Assembly (NCBI GenBank): GCA_021413925.1 | Contig: JAIOPL010000015.1 | Coordinates: 105,409 to 169,408, forward strand | DNA from: Verrucomicrobiota bacterium | Lineage (GTDB): Bacteria; Verrucomicrobiota; Verrucomicrobiia; Chthoniobacterales; UBA6821 | Direction of reading: 5' to 3' | DNA length: 64,000 nt | In this document: one piece after another, positions 29,829 through 39,331 of the stretch | How positions within the stretch are numbered: the stretch's first letter is position 1 | Layout of the letters: every line of letters begins with the position of its first letter | Program-made: the position numbers and the translations under genes | Notes under the pieces: generated by a model | What the model was told of the DNA's origin: nothing | What the model saw: the letters and a program-made list of their open reading frames with translations, nothing else | The model's database searches: none

Positions 29829-31541
29829 ATGTCTCTCCCCTCCACCCTCAGCGACCGCCTTGCCGCCGCACTGCGTGCCGCAGGAATCGATGACTCGCTG
29901 GCGGTCGTAACTCCTGCTGCCGACACACGCTTTGGGGATTTTCAAACAAATGCGGCGATGGTAGCCGCGAAGGCATTGAAGAAGAATCCCCGTGAAGTAG
30001 CGGCCTCCATCCTTACTCATCTGAAAGTTGAGGATCTCTGCGAACCGCCGACGGTGGCCGGTGCAGGATTCATCAATTTCAAGATGCTCGACACAGCCCT
30101 TTCTGAGGCCGTCAATGTCGTTCGGAACGACAAGCATCTCGGTGTCGAATCGTTGAAGATGCCGAAGACCATCATCATCGATTTCAGCTCGCCGAATGTC
30201 GCCAAGCCGATGCATGTCGGCCATATCCGCAGCACGATCTTGGGGGACTCCCTCGCCCGGATCGCCAGTCATCTCGGCCACCACGTCATTACTGACAACC
30301 ACATCGGCGACTGGGGCACCCAGTTCGGGAAGGTGATCTACGGCTGGAAGCACCTACTCAACCGCGAGGCGCTGGAGCAGACCCCGATTGATGAACTCGT
30401 CAGACTTTACCGCGAGGTCAATGCGCTGGAGGAGAATGACCCTGCTCTGAAGGAAATTGTCCGCCATGAGCTGGTGAAGCTCCAGCAGGGGGATGTCGAG
30501 AACCTCGAGATCTGGAAGCAAGCCGTTGCCCTCTCTTGGAAGGAATTTGAGCGTCTCTACGGACTGCTCGACATCAGCTTCGATGAGCGATTGGGAGAGA
30601 GCTTCTACAACGACGCCCTCGCTCCCTTGGTGGACCGCTTGCTTGCAGAGGGCATCGCACAAGTCAGCGAAGGAGCCGTCTGTATTTTCTTCCCCGATAT
30701 TCCCGCTCTTGAGGAAAAGCCGTGCCTCATCCGCAAGAGCGACGGAGGCTTCCTCTATGGCACGACTGATCTGGCCACCCTCGAGTACCGAGAGCAGCGC
30801 TGGAAGCCCGACTCCGTCTGGTATGTAACAGGAGCACCGCAGCAGCTTCATTTCGAGCAGGTCTTTGCCGCGGGGCGTAGGATGGGTATCACCACCGACC
30901 TCCGTCACATCGCCTTCGGCAGTATCCTAGGCGAGGACCGCAAGATGATGAAGACCCGCTCCGGCGAGAATGTCGAACTGGGGGGACTGCTTCACGAAGC
31001 GATGGAGCGGGCCCTGGCTGTCGTTGCGGAGAAGAACCCCGATCTTCCCAAGGCCGAGCAGTTGGAGATCGCCCGCCTCATCGGCCTCGGTGCCGTGAAA
31101 TACGCCGACCTGATGCAGCACCGGCTTACCGACTATGTCTTCTCCTGGGAGAAGATGCTCTCCTTTCAGGGGAATACCGCCCCCTACCTTCAGAATGCCT
31201 ACGTCCGCATCCGCTCTATCTTCAGGAAGGCAGAGACCGAGGGGATCTCCTTGGAGTCAGCTCCCATTGTCATTGCCGACCCGGCTGAGCGTGCCCTCGC
31301 TCTCCAGATCCTCAAGTTCGGAGAGGTGCTGCACGCCGTTCTGGATGACCAGCGCCCGAATCTCCTCTGTCTCTATCTCTACGAACTAGCGAATGCCTTC
31401 CACAGCTTCTACGAGGCGTGTCCGATTCTGAAATCAGAAGATCCAGTCCGCTCTTCCAGACTGACGTTGGCTGGAATCACGGCAGAACTACTGAAATCTG
31501 GCCTTTCGCTGCTGGGGATTGGTGTCCCCGAGCGGATGTAG
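29829..31541 (+). CDS. argS: arginyl-tRNA synthetase
   Basis: 570 residues, class I synthetase. The N-terminal Add-1 domain (residues 1-110) precedes the HIGH-type motif in FSSPNVAKPMHVGHIRSTILGDSLARI near 116-142. Downstream are DNHIGDWGTQFGKVIYG, YGTTDLATLEYREQRW, and the KMSK-like loop in GEDRKMMKTRSGENVELGGLL. The C-terminal DALR anticodon-binding domain ends LLKSGLSLLGIGVPERM. It charges tRNA-Arg in the cytoplasm. Confidence 0.98.
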   Translation: MSLPSTLSDRLAAALRAAGIDDSLAVVTPAADTRFGDFQTNAAMVAAKALKKNPREVAASILTHLKVEDLCEPPTVAGAGFINFKMLDTALSEAVNVVRNDKHLGVESLKMPKTIIIDFSSPNVAKPMHVGHIRSTILGDSLARIASHLGHHVITDNHIGDWGTQFGKVIYGWKHLLNREALEQTPIDELVRLYREVNALEENDPALKEIVRHELVKLQQGDVENLEIWKQAVALSWKEFERLYGLLDISFDERLGESFYNDALAPLVDRLLAEGIAQVSEGAVCIFFPDIPALEEKPCLIRKSDGGFLYGTTDLATLEYREQRWKPDSVWYVTGAPQQLHFEQVFAAGRRMGITTDLRHIAFGSILGEDRKMMKTRSGENVELGGLLHEAMERALAVVAEKNPDLPKAEQLEIARLIGLGAVKYADLMQHRLTDYVFSWEKMLSFQGNTAPYLQNAYVRIRSIFRKAETEGISLESAPIVIADPAERALALQILKFGEVLHAVLDDQRPNLLCLYLYELANAFHSFYEACPILKSEDPVRSSRLTLAGITAELLKSGLSLLGIGVPERM

Positions 31542-31828
31542 AAGCTAGGGCTTGGTCCTTTGCGCCATAGTGGCGTTGGCCTGCGCTTGCAGTAGTGCAC
31601 TACAGCTGCGCTTGGCCGCCTAACTCTGGCATCAAATTACCGTCGCCCTGACCGAGGACAGGCAGGCAGCTAGGACACTCTGTGTCTGTTCGAGATGATA
31701 GGCTTGTATGGATTCGAACCATGAATACTAATCCATTCCCTTCTCGTCATTCGCCTTTCTGAGCGTTATCTGTCGGACACCGTTTTTGGATTCAATGGAC
31801 CATATGAAGTCACTTCTCATTTTGATTC
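31542..31828. other. spacer between argS and hsdR with palindromes and a tRNA T-arm-like motif
   Basis: No gene is supported. It holds a small hairpin cgcca-tag-tggcg (31563-31575), a perfect palindrome GTAGTGCACTAC (31592-31603) flanked by two copies of ctgcgcttg, and at 31707-31722 a sequence whose minus strand reads ATGG-TTCGAAT-CCAT, matching a tRNA T-arm. The rest of a tRNA cannot be folded around it. Confidence 0.45.
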
Positions 31829-34800
31829 ATGAAGTTTAACGAGGATTCCAGGGTCAAGATCCCAGCTATCCTCCATCTCACGAGGCTGGGCTACACCTAT
31901 CTGTCCCTAAAGGGGCTGGAGTGGGATGCGTCGAGCAACATCGTCCCCTCGATTTTTCGCAAGAGCGTCTCCTCCCTGAATCCCCAGGCCTCGACTCACG
32001 AGATCGACAACGAGCTGTCAAAGCTGGATCTCCTCTTGGACAACGAGGATCTGGGTAAGCAGTTCTACGAGAGGATTACCCAAACCTCTGGATTGAAGAT
32101 TATCGACTTCGACAATTTCAATCGGAACTCCTTCCATGTGGTGACCGAGTACACCTGTAAGAAGGATGACGAAGAGTTCCGCCCTGACATCACTCTGCTG
32201 GTCAATGGACTTCCTCTCGTTTTCATCGAGGTGAAGAAACCCAACAACCGCGATGGCATTCTCGCCGAGCGTAAACGAATCGCCACGCGATTTCAGAACC
32301 CCAAATTCCGACGCTTCATCAATGCCACCCAGCTCATGGTGTTCTCGAACAACATGGAGTACGACGATGGTTCGCCTGAGCCTCTCGAGGGAGCATTCTA
32401 CGCATCCACCTCCTATTCGGAGCCCAAGTTCAATTACTTCCGTGAGGAAGAGAGCCTGAACCTCGACGAGATACTGGGACCGCTCTCCCAGGGAACCGAA
32501 GATTTTGTTCTCTCAGACAACAATCTCATCAGCATCAGACACTCGCCTGAGTTCGAGACCAATAAGAGACAGGGCACCCCCACCAACCGCCTCAGCACCT
32601 CCCTCTTATCCCGTGATCGCTTGGCCTTCCTCCTCCGCTATGGGATCGCCTATGTGCGGACTGAAGCCGGTATCGAGAAACACATCATGCGGTACCCCCA
32701 GATATTCGCCACCAAGGCGATTGCCCAGAAAATCGATCAGGGAGTCCGCAAAGGCATCATCTGGCACACACAGGGTAGTGGGAAGACGGCTTTGGCCTTC
32801 TACAATGTTCATCACCTCACCGACTATTTTCGGAAGAAAGAGACCATTCCAAAATTCTACTTCATCGTCGATCGCCTCGATCTTCTCGATCAGGCCAGCC
32901 GGGAGTTTCGGAGTCGGGGGCTGATTGTCCACAACATCAGTTCCAAGGAAGAGTTTGCCGCTGACATCAAGTCGAGCTTGGCGATCCACAACGACTCAGG
33001 AAAGCCGGAGATTACCGTCGTGAACATCCAGCGCTTCGAGGATGACCCCGATGTCATCAGGGGAACGGATTACGCCCTAGGCCTTCAGAGGATCTACTTT
33101 CTGGATGAAGTCCACCGGAGCTACAACCCCGAGGGTAGCTTCCTTGCGAATCTCAACCAATCCGATCCTGACGCCATCAAAATAGGACTCACCGGCACCC
33201 CTCTGCTCAAGGCGGCACTCCCTGCTCAGAAACAATCCGATGGGACCCCTTCTGGAAAAAAGACTTACAACTCTCGAGTACTCTTCGGGGATTACATTCA
33301 CAAGTACTACTACAATCGCTCGGTAGCCGACGGCTATACCCTCCGTCTGATCAGGGAAGAGATCGAGACGCAGTACAAACTTGAACTCAAAGAGGCTCTT
33401 GAGCAGATCAAGGTGCTGAAGGGTAGTAACAACCGAACCCTTCTCTACGCTCACGAGAAGTTCGTTGATCCGATGCTTACCTACATCGTTGATGATTTTG
33501 AAAATGCTCGGCTCATGAAGGGCGACACGTCAGTGGGAGCCATGGTCATTTGTGATTCTGCAGAGCAGGCGAGAGAGATGGCTCGGCTGTTTGAGAAGAA
33601 ATATGCCTCCCTGAGCTCTCCGATGATTGCTGAGGATGTTCCGCTCGCCTATGCCGCAGAGCCTCCCTCCCTCTACGCGCTTCCCGATCGCACGGTCACC
33701 TCATGCGCCCTCATTCTTCATGATGCAGGCACCAAGGAGGAGCGAAAGACCCTTGTGGAGAAATTCAAGGAGGGGAAGATCGATATCCTCTTTGTCTACA
33801 ACATGCTTCTCACGGGGTTTGACGCAGCCCGGCTGAAAAAGCTCTACCTTGGTCGTACGATCAAGGACCACAACCTTCTCCAGGCCCTCACACGGGTGAA
33901 TAGACCCTATAAATCGCACCGCTACGGCTACGTTGTAGATTTCGTCGATATCACTTCAGAGTTCGAAAAGACCAATAAGGACTACTTCGACGAGCTCCAG
34001 TCAGAGTTGGGTGACGAGCTGCAGAACTACTCCAATCTCTTCAAGACCGAGGAGGAGATCATCGCGGACATCGATGCGATCAAGGATGCCCTCTTTCACT
34101 TCGACATTGGAAATGCCGAGACCTTTTCACAGCAGATCAGTCAGATCGAGGACCGATCCGAGATGCGCACGATTCTCAAGGCTCTCAACGATGCCAAGAG
34201 CCTCTACAACCTGATTCGTCTCTCTGGCCGCTACGAACTCCTCGCCCAGCTTGATTTTCGGAAGCTCAATCAGCTCTTTACCGAGGCAAACAACCGCCTG
34301 GCACTTCTCAATCAGCGCGAAGCCCTCGAGCATGCTGATGAGAACGTGAACATCCTGAACATCGCCCTTGAGGATATTCTCTTCAAGTTCCGCAAGGTCT
34401 CCGAGTCTGAGATGGTGATTGCTGACGAGCTGAGGGAAAACCTTCGACGCACCCGCGAGGGGCTAGGTGGCAACTTCGACCCTGGTGATCCAGCCTTCAT
34501 AACCCTGAAGGAAGAGCTCGAGCGCATCTTCCTGAAGAAAAACCTCTCTGAGATCTCCCAGGGGGAAATGGTTCAAAACATCGCCACCCTGAAAGGAATT
34601 GATGTCCGAGCCCGAGAGTTGGAGCGCAAGAACCAGTTGTTGCGGGCTAAATACGCGAATGACGAAAAGTACGCCCGCCTCCATAAGCGCCTCCTAGAGA
34701 AAGGCGAGCCAACCGACAATGAGAGGAAGCTCTTCGAGGCCCTCAGCGCCTTCAAGGCCGAGGCCGACGCTCGTATCTCCCAGAACTCCCGAATCCTGAC

Positions 34801-34957
34801 CAACGAAGCCTTTGCGAAGGCCGAGATGACACGAATCATCATCGACCAGCTCAAAAACAAACACCACCTTCCCCTGACCGCGGAAAGCACCCAGTTCATT
34901 AACTCCCTCGTCATGAAGGAGTACCTGGCTGAATTTCACGGCGTCCAAGCCGCATGA
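31829..34957 (+). CDS. hsdR: type I restriction endonuclease R subunit
   Basis: 1042 residues. The N-terminal nuclease domain has the PD-(D/E)xK pattern: Asp120 in RPDITLL and Glu134-x-Lys136 in FIEVKKPN. The SF2 motor follows: Walker A GSGKT at 316-320 in HTQGSGKTALAF, and DEVH at 426-429 in FLDEVHRSYNPEGSF. Helicase motif VI-like sequence is in LLQALTRVNRPYKSHRYGYVVDF. The helical C-terminal part probably binds the MTase core. It overlaps hsdM by four bases. All three subunits look complete. Confidence 0.95.
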   Translation: MKFNEDSRVKIPAILHLTRLGYTYLSLKGLEWDASSNIVPSIFRKSVSSLNPQASTHEIDNELSKLDLLLDNEDLGKQFYERITQTSGLKIIDFDNFNRNSFHVVTEYTCKKDDEEFRPDITLLVNGLPLVFIEVKKPNNRDGILAERKRIATRFQNPKFRRFINATQLMVFSNNMEYDDGSPEPLEGAFYASTSYSEPKFNYFREEESLNLDEILGPLSQGTEDFVLSDNNLISIRHSPEFETNKRQGTPTNRLSTSLLSRDRLAFLLRYGIAYVRTEAGIEKHIMRYPQIFATKAIAQKIDQGVRKGIIWHTQGSGKTALAFYNVHHLTDYFRKKETIPKFYFIVDRLDLLDQASREFRSRGLIVHNISSKEEFAADIKSSLAIHNDSGKPEITVVNIQRFEDDPDVIRGTDYALGLQRIYFLDEVHRSYNPEGSFLANLNQSDPDAIKIGLTGTPLLKAALPAQKQSDGTPSGKKTYNSRVLFGDYIHKYYYNRSVADGYTLRLIREEIETQYKLELKEALEQIKVLKGSNNRTLLYAHEKFVDPMLTYIVDDFENARLMKGDTSVGAMVICDSAEQAREMARLFEKKYASLSSPMIAEDVPLAYAAEPPSLYALPDRTVTSCALILHDAGTKEERKTLVEKFKEGKIDILFVYNMLLTGFDAARLKKLYLGRTIKDHNLLQALTRVNRPYKSHRYGYVVDFVDITSEFEKTNKDYFDELQSELGDELQNYSNLFKTEEEIIADIDAIKDALFHFDIGNAETFSQQISQIEDRSEMRTILKALNDAKSLYNLIRLSGRYELLAQLDFRKLNQLFTEANNRLALLNQREALEHADENVNILNIALEDILFKFRKVSESEMVIADELRENLRRTREGLGGNFDPGDPAFITLKEELERIFLKKNLSEISQGEMVQNIATLKGIDVRARELERKNQLLRAKYANDEKYARLHKRLLEKGEPTDNERKLFEALSAFKAEADARISQNSRILTNEAFAKAEMTRIIIDQLKNKHHLPLTAESTQFINSLVMKEYLAEFHGVQAA

Positions 34958-36573
34958 CATCCCAAGAATTCAAAACAAGGGCGACCGCCCTCATCGACGA
35001 CCTTAAAGGCGTCTGTGCCAACTACGGCCTCGGAAACGACGGTAACGAGTTCAAGATCATCACTCAGATCTTCCTCTACAAGTTCCTGAACGACAAATTC
35101 GCCCACGAGGTGAAGCGGATTGAGCCTTCGCTTACCAAGGCTGAATCTTGGGAGGAGGCCCTCCATCAAAAGTCAGCGGACGAATACGAGCTACTCCTCA
35201 TGCAGCTCGGGGCTGATACAGCTCGGCTCCGGCCCGAGCACTTCCTCTCTAGTCTGTGGAGCAAGCAGAACGACGACAACTTCGCTGCTACCCTTGATTC
35301 CACCCTGCTGAGTATCGCCACGCTGAATTCCGACATCTTCTCCGTCATGACCAATGACGGCCAGAAGATCGTCCTCTTCGAGGCAGTCACCCAGTATGTC
35401 GCTTCCCAACGTGACGATTTTGCCAAGGCAATCATCAATAAGCTGATCCCCTTCAGCTTCGAGCACATCTTCGCTGAGAAGTTCGACTTCTACGCCACCC
35501 TCTTCGAGTACCTGATTAAGGACTACAATAAGGACGGAGGCGGCAAATACGCCGAGTACTATACTCCCCATGCCGTGGCGAAGATCATGGCCTCCTGCCT
35601 TGTGCCTGAAGAGGTACAGAATGTCACCTGCTACGACCCCTCGGCTGGCTCCGGTACCCTCCTCATGAATCTCGCCCATGCCATTGGCGAGGATCGCTGC
35701 ACCATCTACACCCAAGACATCTCCCAGAAGTCCTCGAGCCTGCTCCGGCTTAATCTCATCCTCAATAACTTGGTCCACTCGATTCCCCACGTGATCCAGG
35801 GGAATACGATCCTGGAGCCCTATCATAAAGAGGATGGCGGTCATGACCTGCGGAAGTTCGACTTCATCGTCTCCAATCCGCCGTTCAAGCTGGATTTCTC
35901 CGACTTCCGCGACCAGCTCGACAGCAAGGCTAACCAGCAGCGCTTCTTTGCCGGCATACCGAACGTCCCCAAAAAGGATAAGGACAAGATGGCTATCTAC
36001 CTTCTCTTTCTTCAACACATCATCCATTCCCTCGCAAAGAATGGAAGGGCGGCTGTGGTCGTCCCCACCGGGTTCATCACAGCCCAGTCAGGCATAGAGA
36101 AGGGAATCCGAGAGCACCTCGTGAAGCATAAAATGCTCGGGGGAGTCGTCTCGATGCCGAGCAACATCTTCGCCACGACCGGCACCAACGTCTCGATCCT
36201 CTTCCTGGATGCTATGAATAAGGAGGATGTCATCCTTATTGACGCTTCCAACCTTGGAGAGAAGGTCAAAGAGGGAAAGAATCAGAAGACACTTCTTAGC
36301 TCAGAGGAGGAGCTCCGGATCATCCAGACATTCAATGCGAAGCAAGCCATTGAGGATTTTTCCGTCGTCGTCAGCTACGAGGAGATCGAGGCCAAGAACT
36401 ATTCACTGAGCGCTGGGCAGTATTTTGATGTCAAGGTAGAGCACGCGAATATTACACCAGATGAGTTTGATGAGAGGCTTTCCGATCATCGAATAGCCTT
36501 AAAAAAACTGTTTCTAAAAACTAGAGATTTGGAATCACAGATAGAAAAGAATCTAAATAAATTGCACCTGTGA
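34954..36573 (+). CDS. hsdM: type I restriction-modification DNA methyltransferase M subunit
   Basis: 539 residues, an N6-adenine methyltransferase. The SAM-binding motif I is DPSAGSGTLL from residue 228 and the catalytic motif IV is NPPF at 308-311 in FIVSNPPFKLDF. The N-terminal helical domain (LIDDLKGVCANYGL to about 150) and the stretch GKYAEYYTPHAVAKIM are standard. It overlaps both neighbours by four bases (ATGA with hsdR, GTGA with hsdS). The last 30 codons are noticeably A/T-rich compared with the rest, matching the start of hsdS. Confidence 0.96.
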   Translation: MTSQEFKTRATALIDDLKGVCANYGLGNDGNEFKIITQIFLYKFLNDKFAHEVKRIEPSLTKAESWEEALHQKSADEYELLLMQLGADTARLRPEHFLSSLWSKQNDDNFAATLDSTLLSIATLNSDIFSVMTNDGQKIVLFEAVTQYVASQRDDFAKAIINKLIPFSFEHIFAEKFDFYATLFEYLIKDYNKDGGGKYAEYYTPHAVAKIMASCLVPEEVQNVTCYDPSAGSGTLLMNLAHAIGEDRCTIYTQDISQKSSSLLRLNLILNNLVHSIPHVIQGNTILEPYHKEDGGHDLRKFDFIVSNPPFKLDFSDFRDQLDSKANQQRFFAGIPNVPKKDKDKMAIYLLFLQHIIHSLAKNGRAAVVVPTGFITAQSGIEKGIREHLVKHKMLGGVVSMPSNIFATTGTNVSILFLDAMNKEDVILIDASNLGEKVKEGKNQKTLLSSEEELRIIQTFNAKQAIEDFSVVVSYEEIEAKNYSLSAGQYFDVKVEHANITPDEFDERLSDHRIALKKLFLKTRDLESQIEKNLNKLHL

Positions 36574-37853
36574 AAGCAGAATACTTGAAAATCGGAGATT
36601 TTTCTGAAGTCTTCGATGGGCCCCATGCAACGCCTACTAAAACGGATAAGGGGCCCTACTATCTCAGTATCTCAAGTCTTGAGAATGGAAACCTTGAGTT
36701 GAATAAGTCTGCACATCTCAGTTCCAAGGATTTTGAGAAGTGGACAAAAAGGGTAGTTCCTAGAAAGGGAGACCTCCTATTTTCATATGAAACCCGACTT
36801 GGAGAAGCGGCCTTAATGCCGGATGGCATACAAGCCTGTTTGGGCAGAAGAATGGGCATTCTACGACCAGATACCTCAAAAATATCTTCTGAGTTTCTTC
36901 TCTACTCATATCTATCTCCCGAGTTTCAAAATATAATAAAGGCTAATACAATCACAGGAGCTACGGTTGATCGGATCCCGCTTACGGATATGCCAACCTT
37001 TCGGATGCGAGTTCCTGAACTAAAAAAACAGGAGAATATCGTCTCGGTCCTCTCAACGCTTGATGCCAAGATCGAGCTTAACAACCAAATCAATGCCGAG
37101 TTAGAGGGGGTGGCGAAGCTGCTCTACGACTACTGGTTTGTGCAGTTTGATTTTCCGATCACTGCCGATCAAGCCGCAGCAATGGGAAAACCCAAGCTCG
37201 AAGGCAAACCCTACCGCGCTTCCGGCGGAAAGATGGTCTACAACGAAAAGCTCAAACGCGAGATTCCCGAGGGATGGGCTGACGGAAATATTTTGGCTGT
37301 TTCGGATATTGGCGGTGGTGCCACTCCAAGCAAAAAAGTACCCGAGTTCTGGGGTGGGGAGGTCCCTTTCTTCACGCCGACAGACGCCAAGAGTGAACCA
37401 TTCTGCCTCGATACGGAGGATCATTTATCCAATCTCGGGTTGAAGAACAATTCCACTCGTCTTTACCCTAAGGGCACGCTTTTCATAACCGCACGCGGAT
37501 CAGTGGGAAAAGCTATGATTATCTCAAAGGAGATGGCGATGAATCAATCTTGCTACGCCTTGTCCCCCCACGATGGAGTAGGCTCCGCCTTTCTTTACTT
37601 CCATACGCTGAGCCTTATGGACTATTTGCACGCAAAATCTAGCGGCTCAGTTTTTAATTCTATAGTGACAAACGACATTAACTTCACTCCCGCTGTCGTG
37701 CCTGCAACACAGCAACTCGTTACCTTCGATAAAGTCACAGAGCCCATGTATGAATCCATACTGAACCATCAAGAGCAAAACCAAGAACTCACCCAACTCC
37801 GCGACTGGCTTCTCCCCATGCTCATGAACGGCCAAGTCACTGTGGGTTCATAG
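36570..37853 (+). CDS. hsdS: type I restriction-modification specificity S subunit
   Basis: 427 residues with a GTG start. Two target-recognition domains (about 1-145 and 225-395) alternate with conserved helical spacers: LKKQENIVSVLSTLDAKIELNNQINAELEGVAKLLYDYWFVQFDF near 151-195 and QNQELTQLRDWLLPMLMNGQV at the C-terminus. The TRDs set the two halves of the recognition sequence, which cannot be deduced here. The first TRD is clearly more A/T-rich than the central spacer, suggesting that domain came by recombination. Confidence 0.94.
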   Translation: MKAEYLKIGDFSEVFDGPHATPTKTDKGPYYLSISSLENGNLELNKSAHLSSKDFEKWTKRVVPRKGDLLFSYETRLGEAALMPDGIQACLGRRMGILRPDTSKISSEFLLYSYLSPEFQNIIKANTITGATVDRIPLTDMPTFRMRVPELKKQENIVSVLSTLDAKIELNNQINAELEGVAKLLYDYWFVQFDFPITADQAAAMGKPKLEGKPYRASGGKMVYNEKLKREIPEGWADGNILAVSDIGGGATPSKKVPEFWGGEVPFFTPTDAKSEPFCLDTEDHLSNLGLKNNSTRLYPKGTLFITARGSVGKAMIISKEMAMNQSCYALSPHDGVGSAFLYFHTLSLMDYLHAKSSGSVFNSIVTNDINFTPAVVPATQQLVTFDKVTEPMYESILNHQEQNQELTQLRDWLLPMLMNGQVTVGS

Positions 37854-37985
37854 GGGAAAGTAGATCAACATGAGATCCTCTTTTCAGGCAACATTCAGCA
37901 CTCCTCGCGAGGTGATCTGGGATGAGGCCATTAGGACACTCTCTGGTACTAAGGAGATTCATGAGTTGAGGAACGTTCTCTTCTG

Positions 37986-39152
37986 TTACTTGAGCCGGAT
38001 CTTTCCGATGTCGCGAAGCGGGAGTGCGGTGATCTTCTCTGTGAGGGGGTAGCTCTTTTCTCCCGGATAGAGCACCCAGAGATGTTCCAGGTCGAGGCTC
38101 TCGATGGCGCTGTGCATTGATTTGGAGGTGGATGGGGCATCGGCGCATTTGAATTCAAATCCCCACTTCTTCCCTCCACGCAGGAGCAGGAGGTCGAGTT
38201 CCGCCCCGCCTTGTGTGGCCCAGAAATAGGCATCCTTTTCCCCGTGAGCGATCAGCGTCTGCTCCAAGGCGAACCCTTCCCAACTTGCGCCATAGCGCGG
38301 ATGGGCTCGGAGGGACTGCATATCCTCGATTCCGAGCAGGTGATTCAGCACGCCGCTGTCACGGAGGTAGACTTTGGGAGACTTCACCTGTCGTTTGCCG
38401 ATGTTCTCGTGCCACGGCTGAAGAACCCGTGCCATGAAGGTTCCCGAAAGCAGGTCGCGATAGTGATTCGCGGTGAGTGGGCTCACTCCCATGGATCGGC
38501 CGATCTCCGAGGCATTCCAGACCTGCCCATGATAATGGGCCATCATGGTCCAGAATCTGCCGAGCGTCGCCGGGGGGATCCTGATCCCGAGAGAAGGAAT
38601 ATCACGCTCGAGAAAGGTCGTGCGAAAGCCTTCGATCCAACGTTCTGCCGCTGCATCGGAATCGGCACAGTAGCTTCTCGGGAAGCCTCCCCTGAGCCAG
38701 AGCTTGTCCTGATGACTCGCGTTGACCTCCTCGAGAGAGAACCCCGGCACCGGCACGAACTGGATCCGTCCCGCGAGTGACTCCGAAACGCCTTTCACCA
38801 GATCAGGGGAGGCGCTTCCGAGAAGCAGAAAGCGTCCCGACTGGCGTGAGTCATCGCAGAGCGGTCGCAGAATCTCGAAGAGCTCCGGCATCCGCTGCAC
38901 CTCATCGATGACCACCAATCCCTTGCAGGATCGAAGGGTGAGTTCTGGGGTTGCCTCCAAAGGGGCACGGCTTGTGGGACTCTCCAGATCAAACAGTGTG
39001 GTCGAGTCTCCCAGCGTAGCGCACACCTCCTTGGCCAGTGTGGTCTTGCCTACCTGACGGGCTCCAAGCAACGCCACGGCTGGGGATTCCTGGATGCGCT
39101 GGGAAATCTTACTGAGAAGCTTTGTCCTTGGTATAGATCCTGACATATCCAT
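37986..39152 (-). CDS. AAA ATPase with C-terminal DUF4143 domain
   Basis: 388 residues. The N-terminal ATPase has Walker A GARQVGKT at 30-37 and Walker B LVVIDEVQ ending Asp83-Glu84, then LLGSASPDLVKGVSESLAGRI, a sensor-like region. The C-terminal half is DUF4143, with KVYLRDSGVLNHLLGI and the nuclease-like stretch GGAELDLLLLRGGKKWGFEFKCADAPS, which keeps an E-x-K pair. The family is widespread and of unclear role, often next to defence or mobile genes. It is convergent with hsdS, separated by 132 bp. A start six bases further in (MSGSIPRT) is equally possible. Confidence 0.9.
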   Translation of the reverse strand: MDMSGSIPRTKLLSKISQRIQESPAVALLGARQVGKTTLAKEVCATLGDSTTLFDLESPTSRAPLEATPELTLRSCKGLVVIDEVQRMPELFEILRPLCDDSRQSGRFLLLGSASPDLVKGVSESLAGRIQFVPVPGFSLEEVNASHQDKLWLRGGFPRSYCADSDAAAERWIEGFRTTFLERDIPSLGIRIPPATLGRFWTMMAHYHGQVWNASEIGRSMGVSPLTANHYRDLLSGTFMARVLQPWHENIGKRQVKSPKVYLRDSGVLNHLLGIEDMQSLRAHPRYGASWEGFALEQTLIAHGEKDAYFWATQGGAELDLLLLRGGKKWGFEFKCADAPSTSKSMHSAIESLDLEHLWVLYPGEKSYPLTEKITALPLRDIGKIRLK

Positions 39153-39331
39153 ATACTATCTATTGATATACAAGGATAATAGCTAAATCTTAGAGTGATC
39201 CGATTGTTTTTTAGCTATTCTTGTGGATACGCCTGTGAAGGGCCAGAAATTCCCCAAGTCTATCCAATGGGAAGTGATGGGAGTTTTTTTAGCACTTCAA
39301 TGCTTCTGGTATCTCGCTATCATAACGATTC
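39153..39331. promoter_or_regulatory. A/T-rich divergent spacer between the ATPase gene and tmk
   Basis: 179 bp with a distinctly A/T-rich part next to the ATPase start (catatactatctattgatat near 39152-39171), a likely promoter region for the minus-strand gene. No clear operator or hairpin was seen on the tmk side. Confidence 0.4.

Noticed and set aside
31690-31740. tRNA gene on the minus strand upstream of hsdR
   Set aside because: Only a T-arm-like stem-loop is present. No acceptor, D-arm or anticodon arm can be folded around it.
37870-38052. 60-codon frame after hsdS starting MRSSFQATFSTPREV
   Set aside because: The first 38 residues look mildly protein-like, but the frame runs into the ATPase gene on the other strand and has no homologue I recognise. 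Possibly a decayed remnant.
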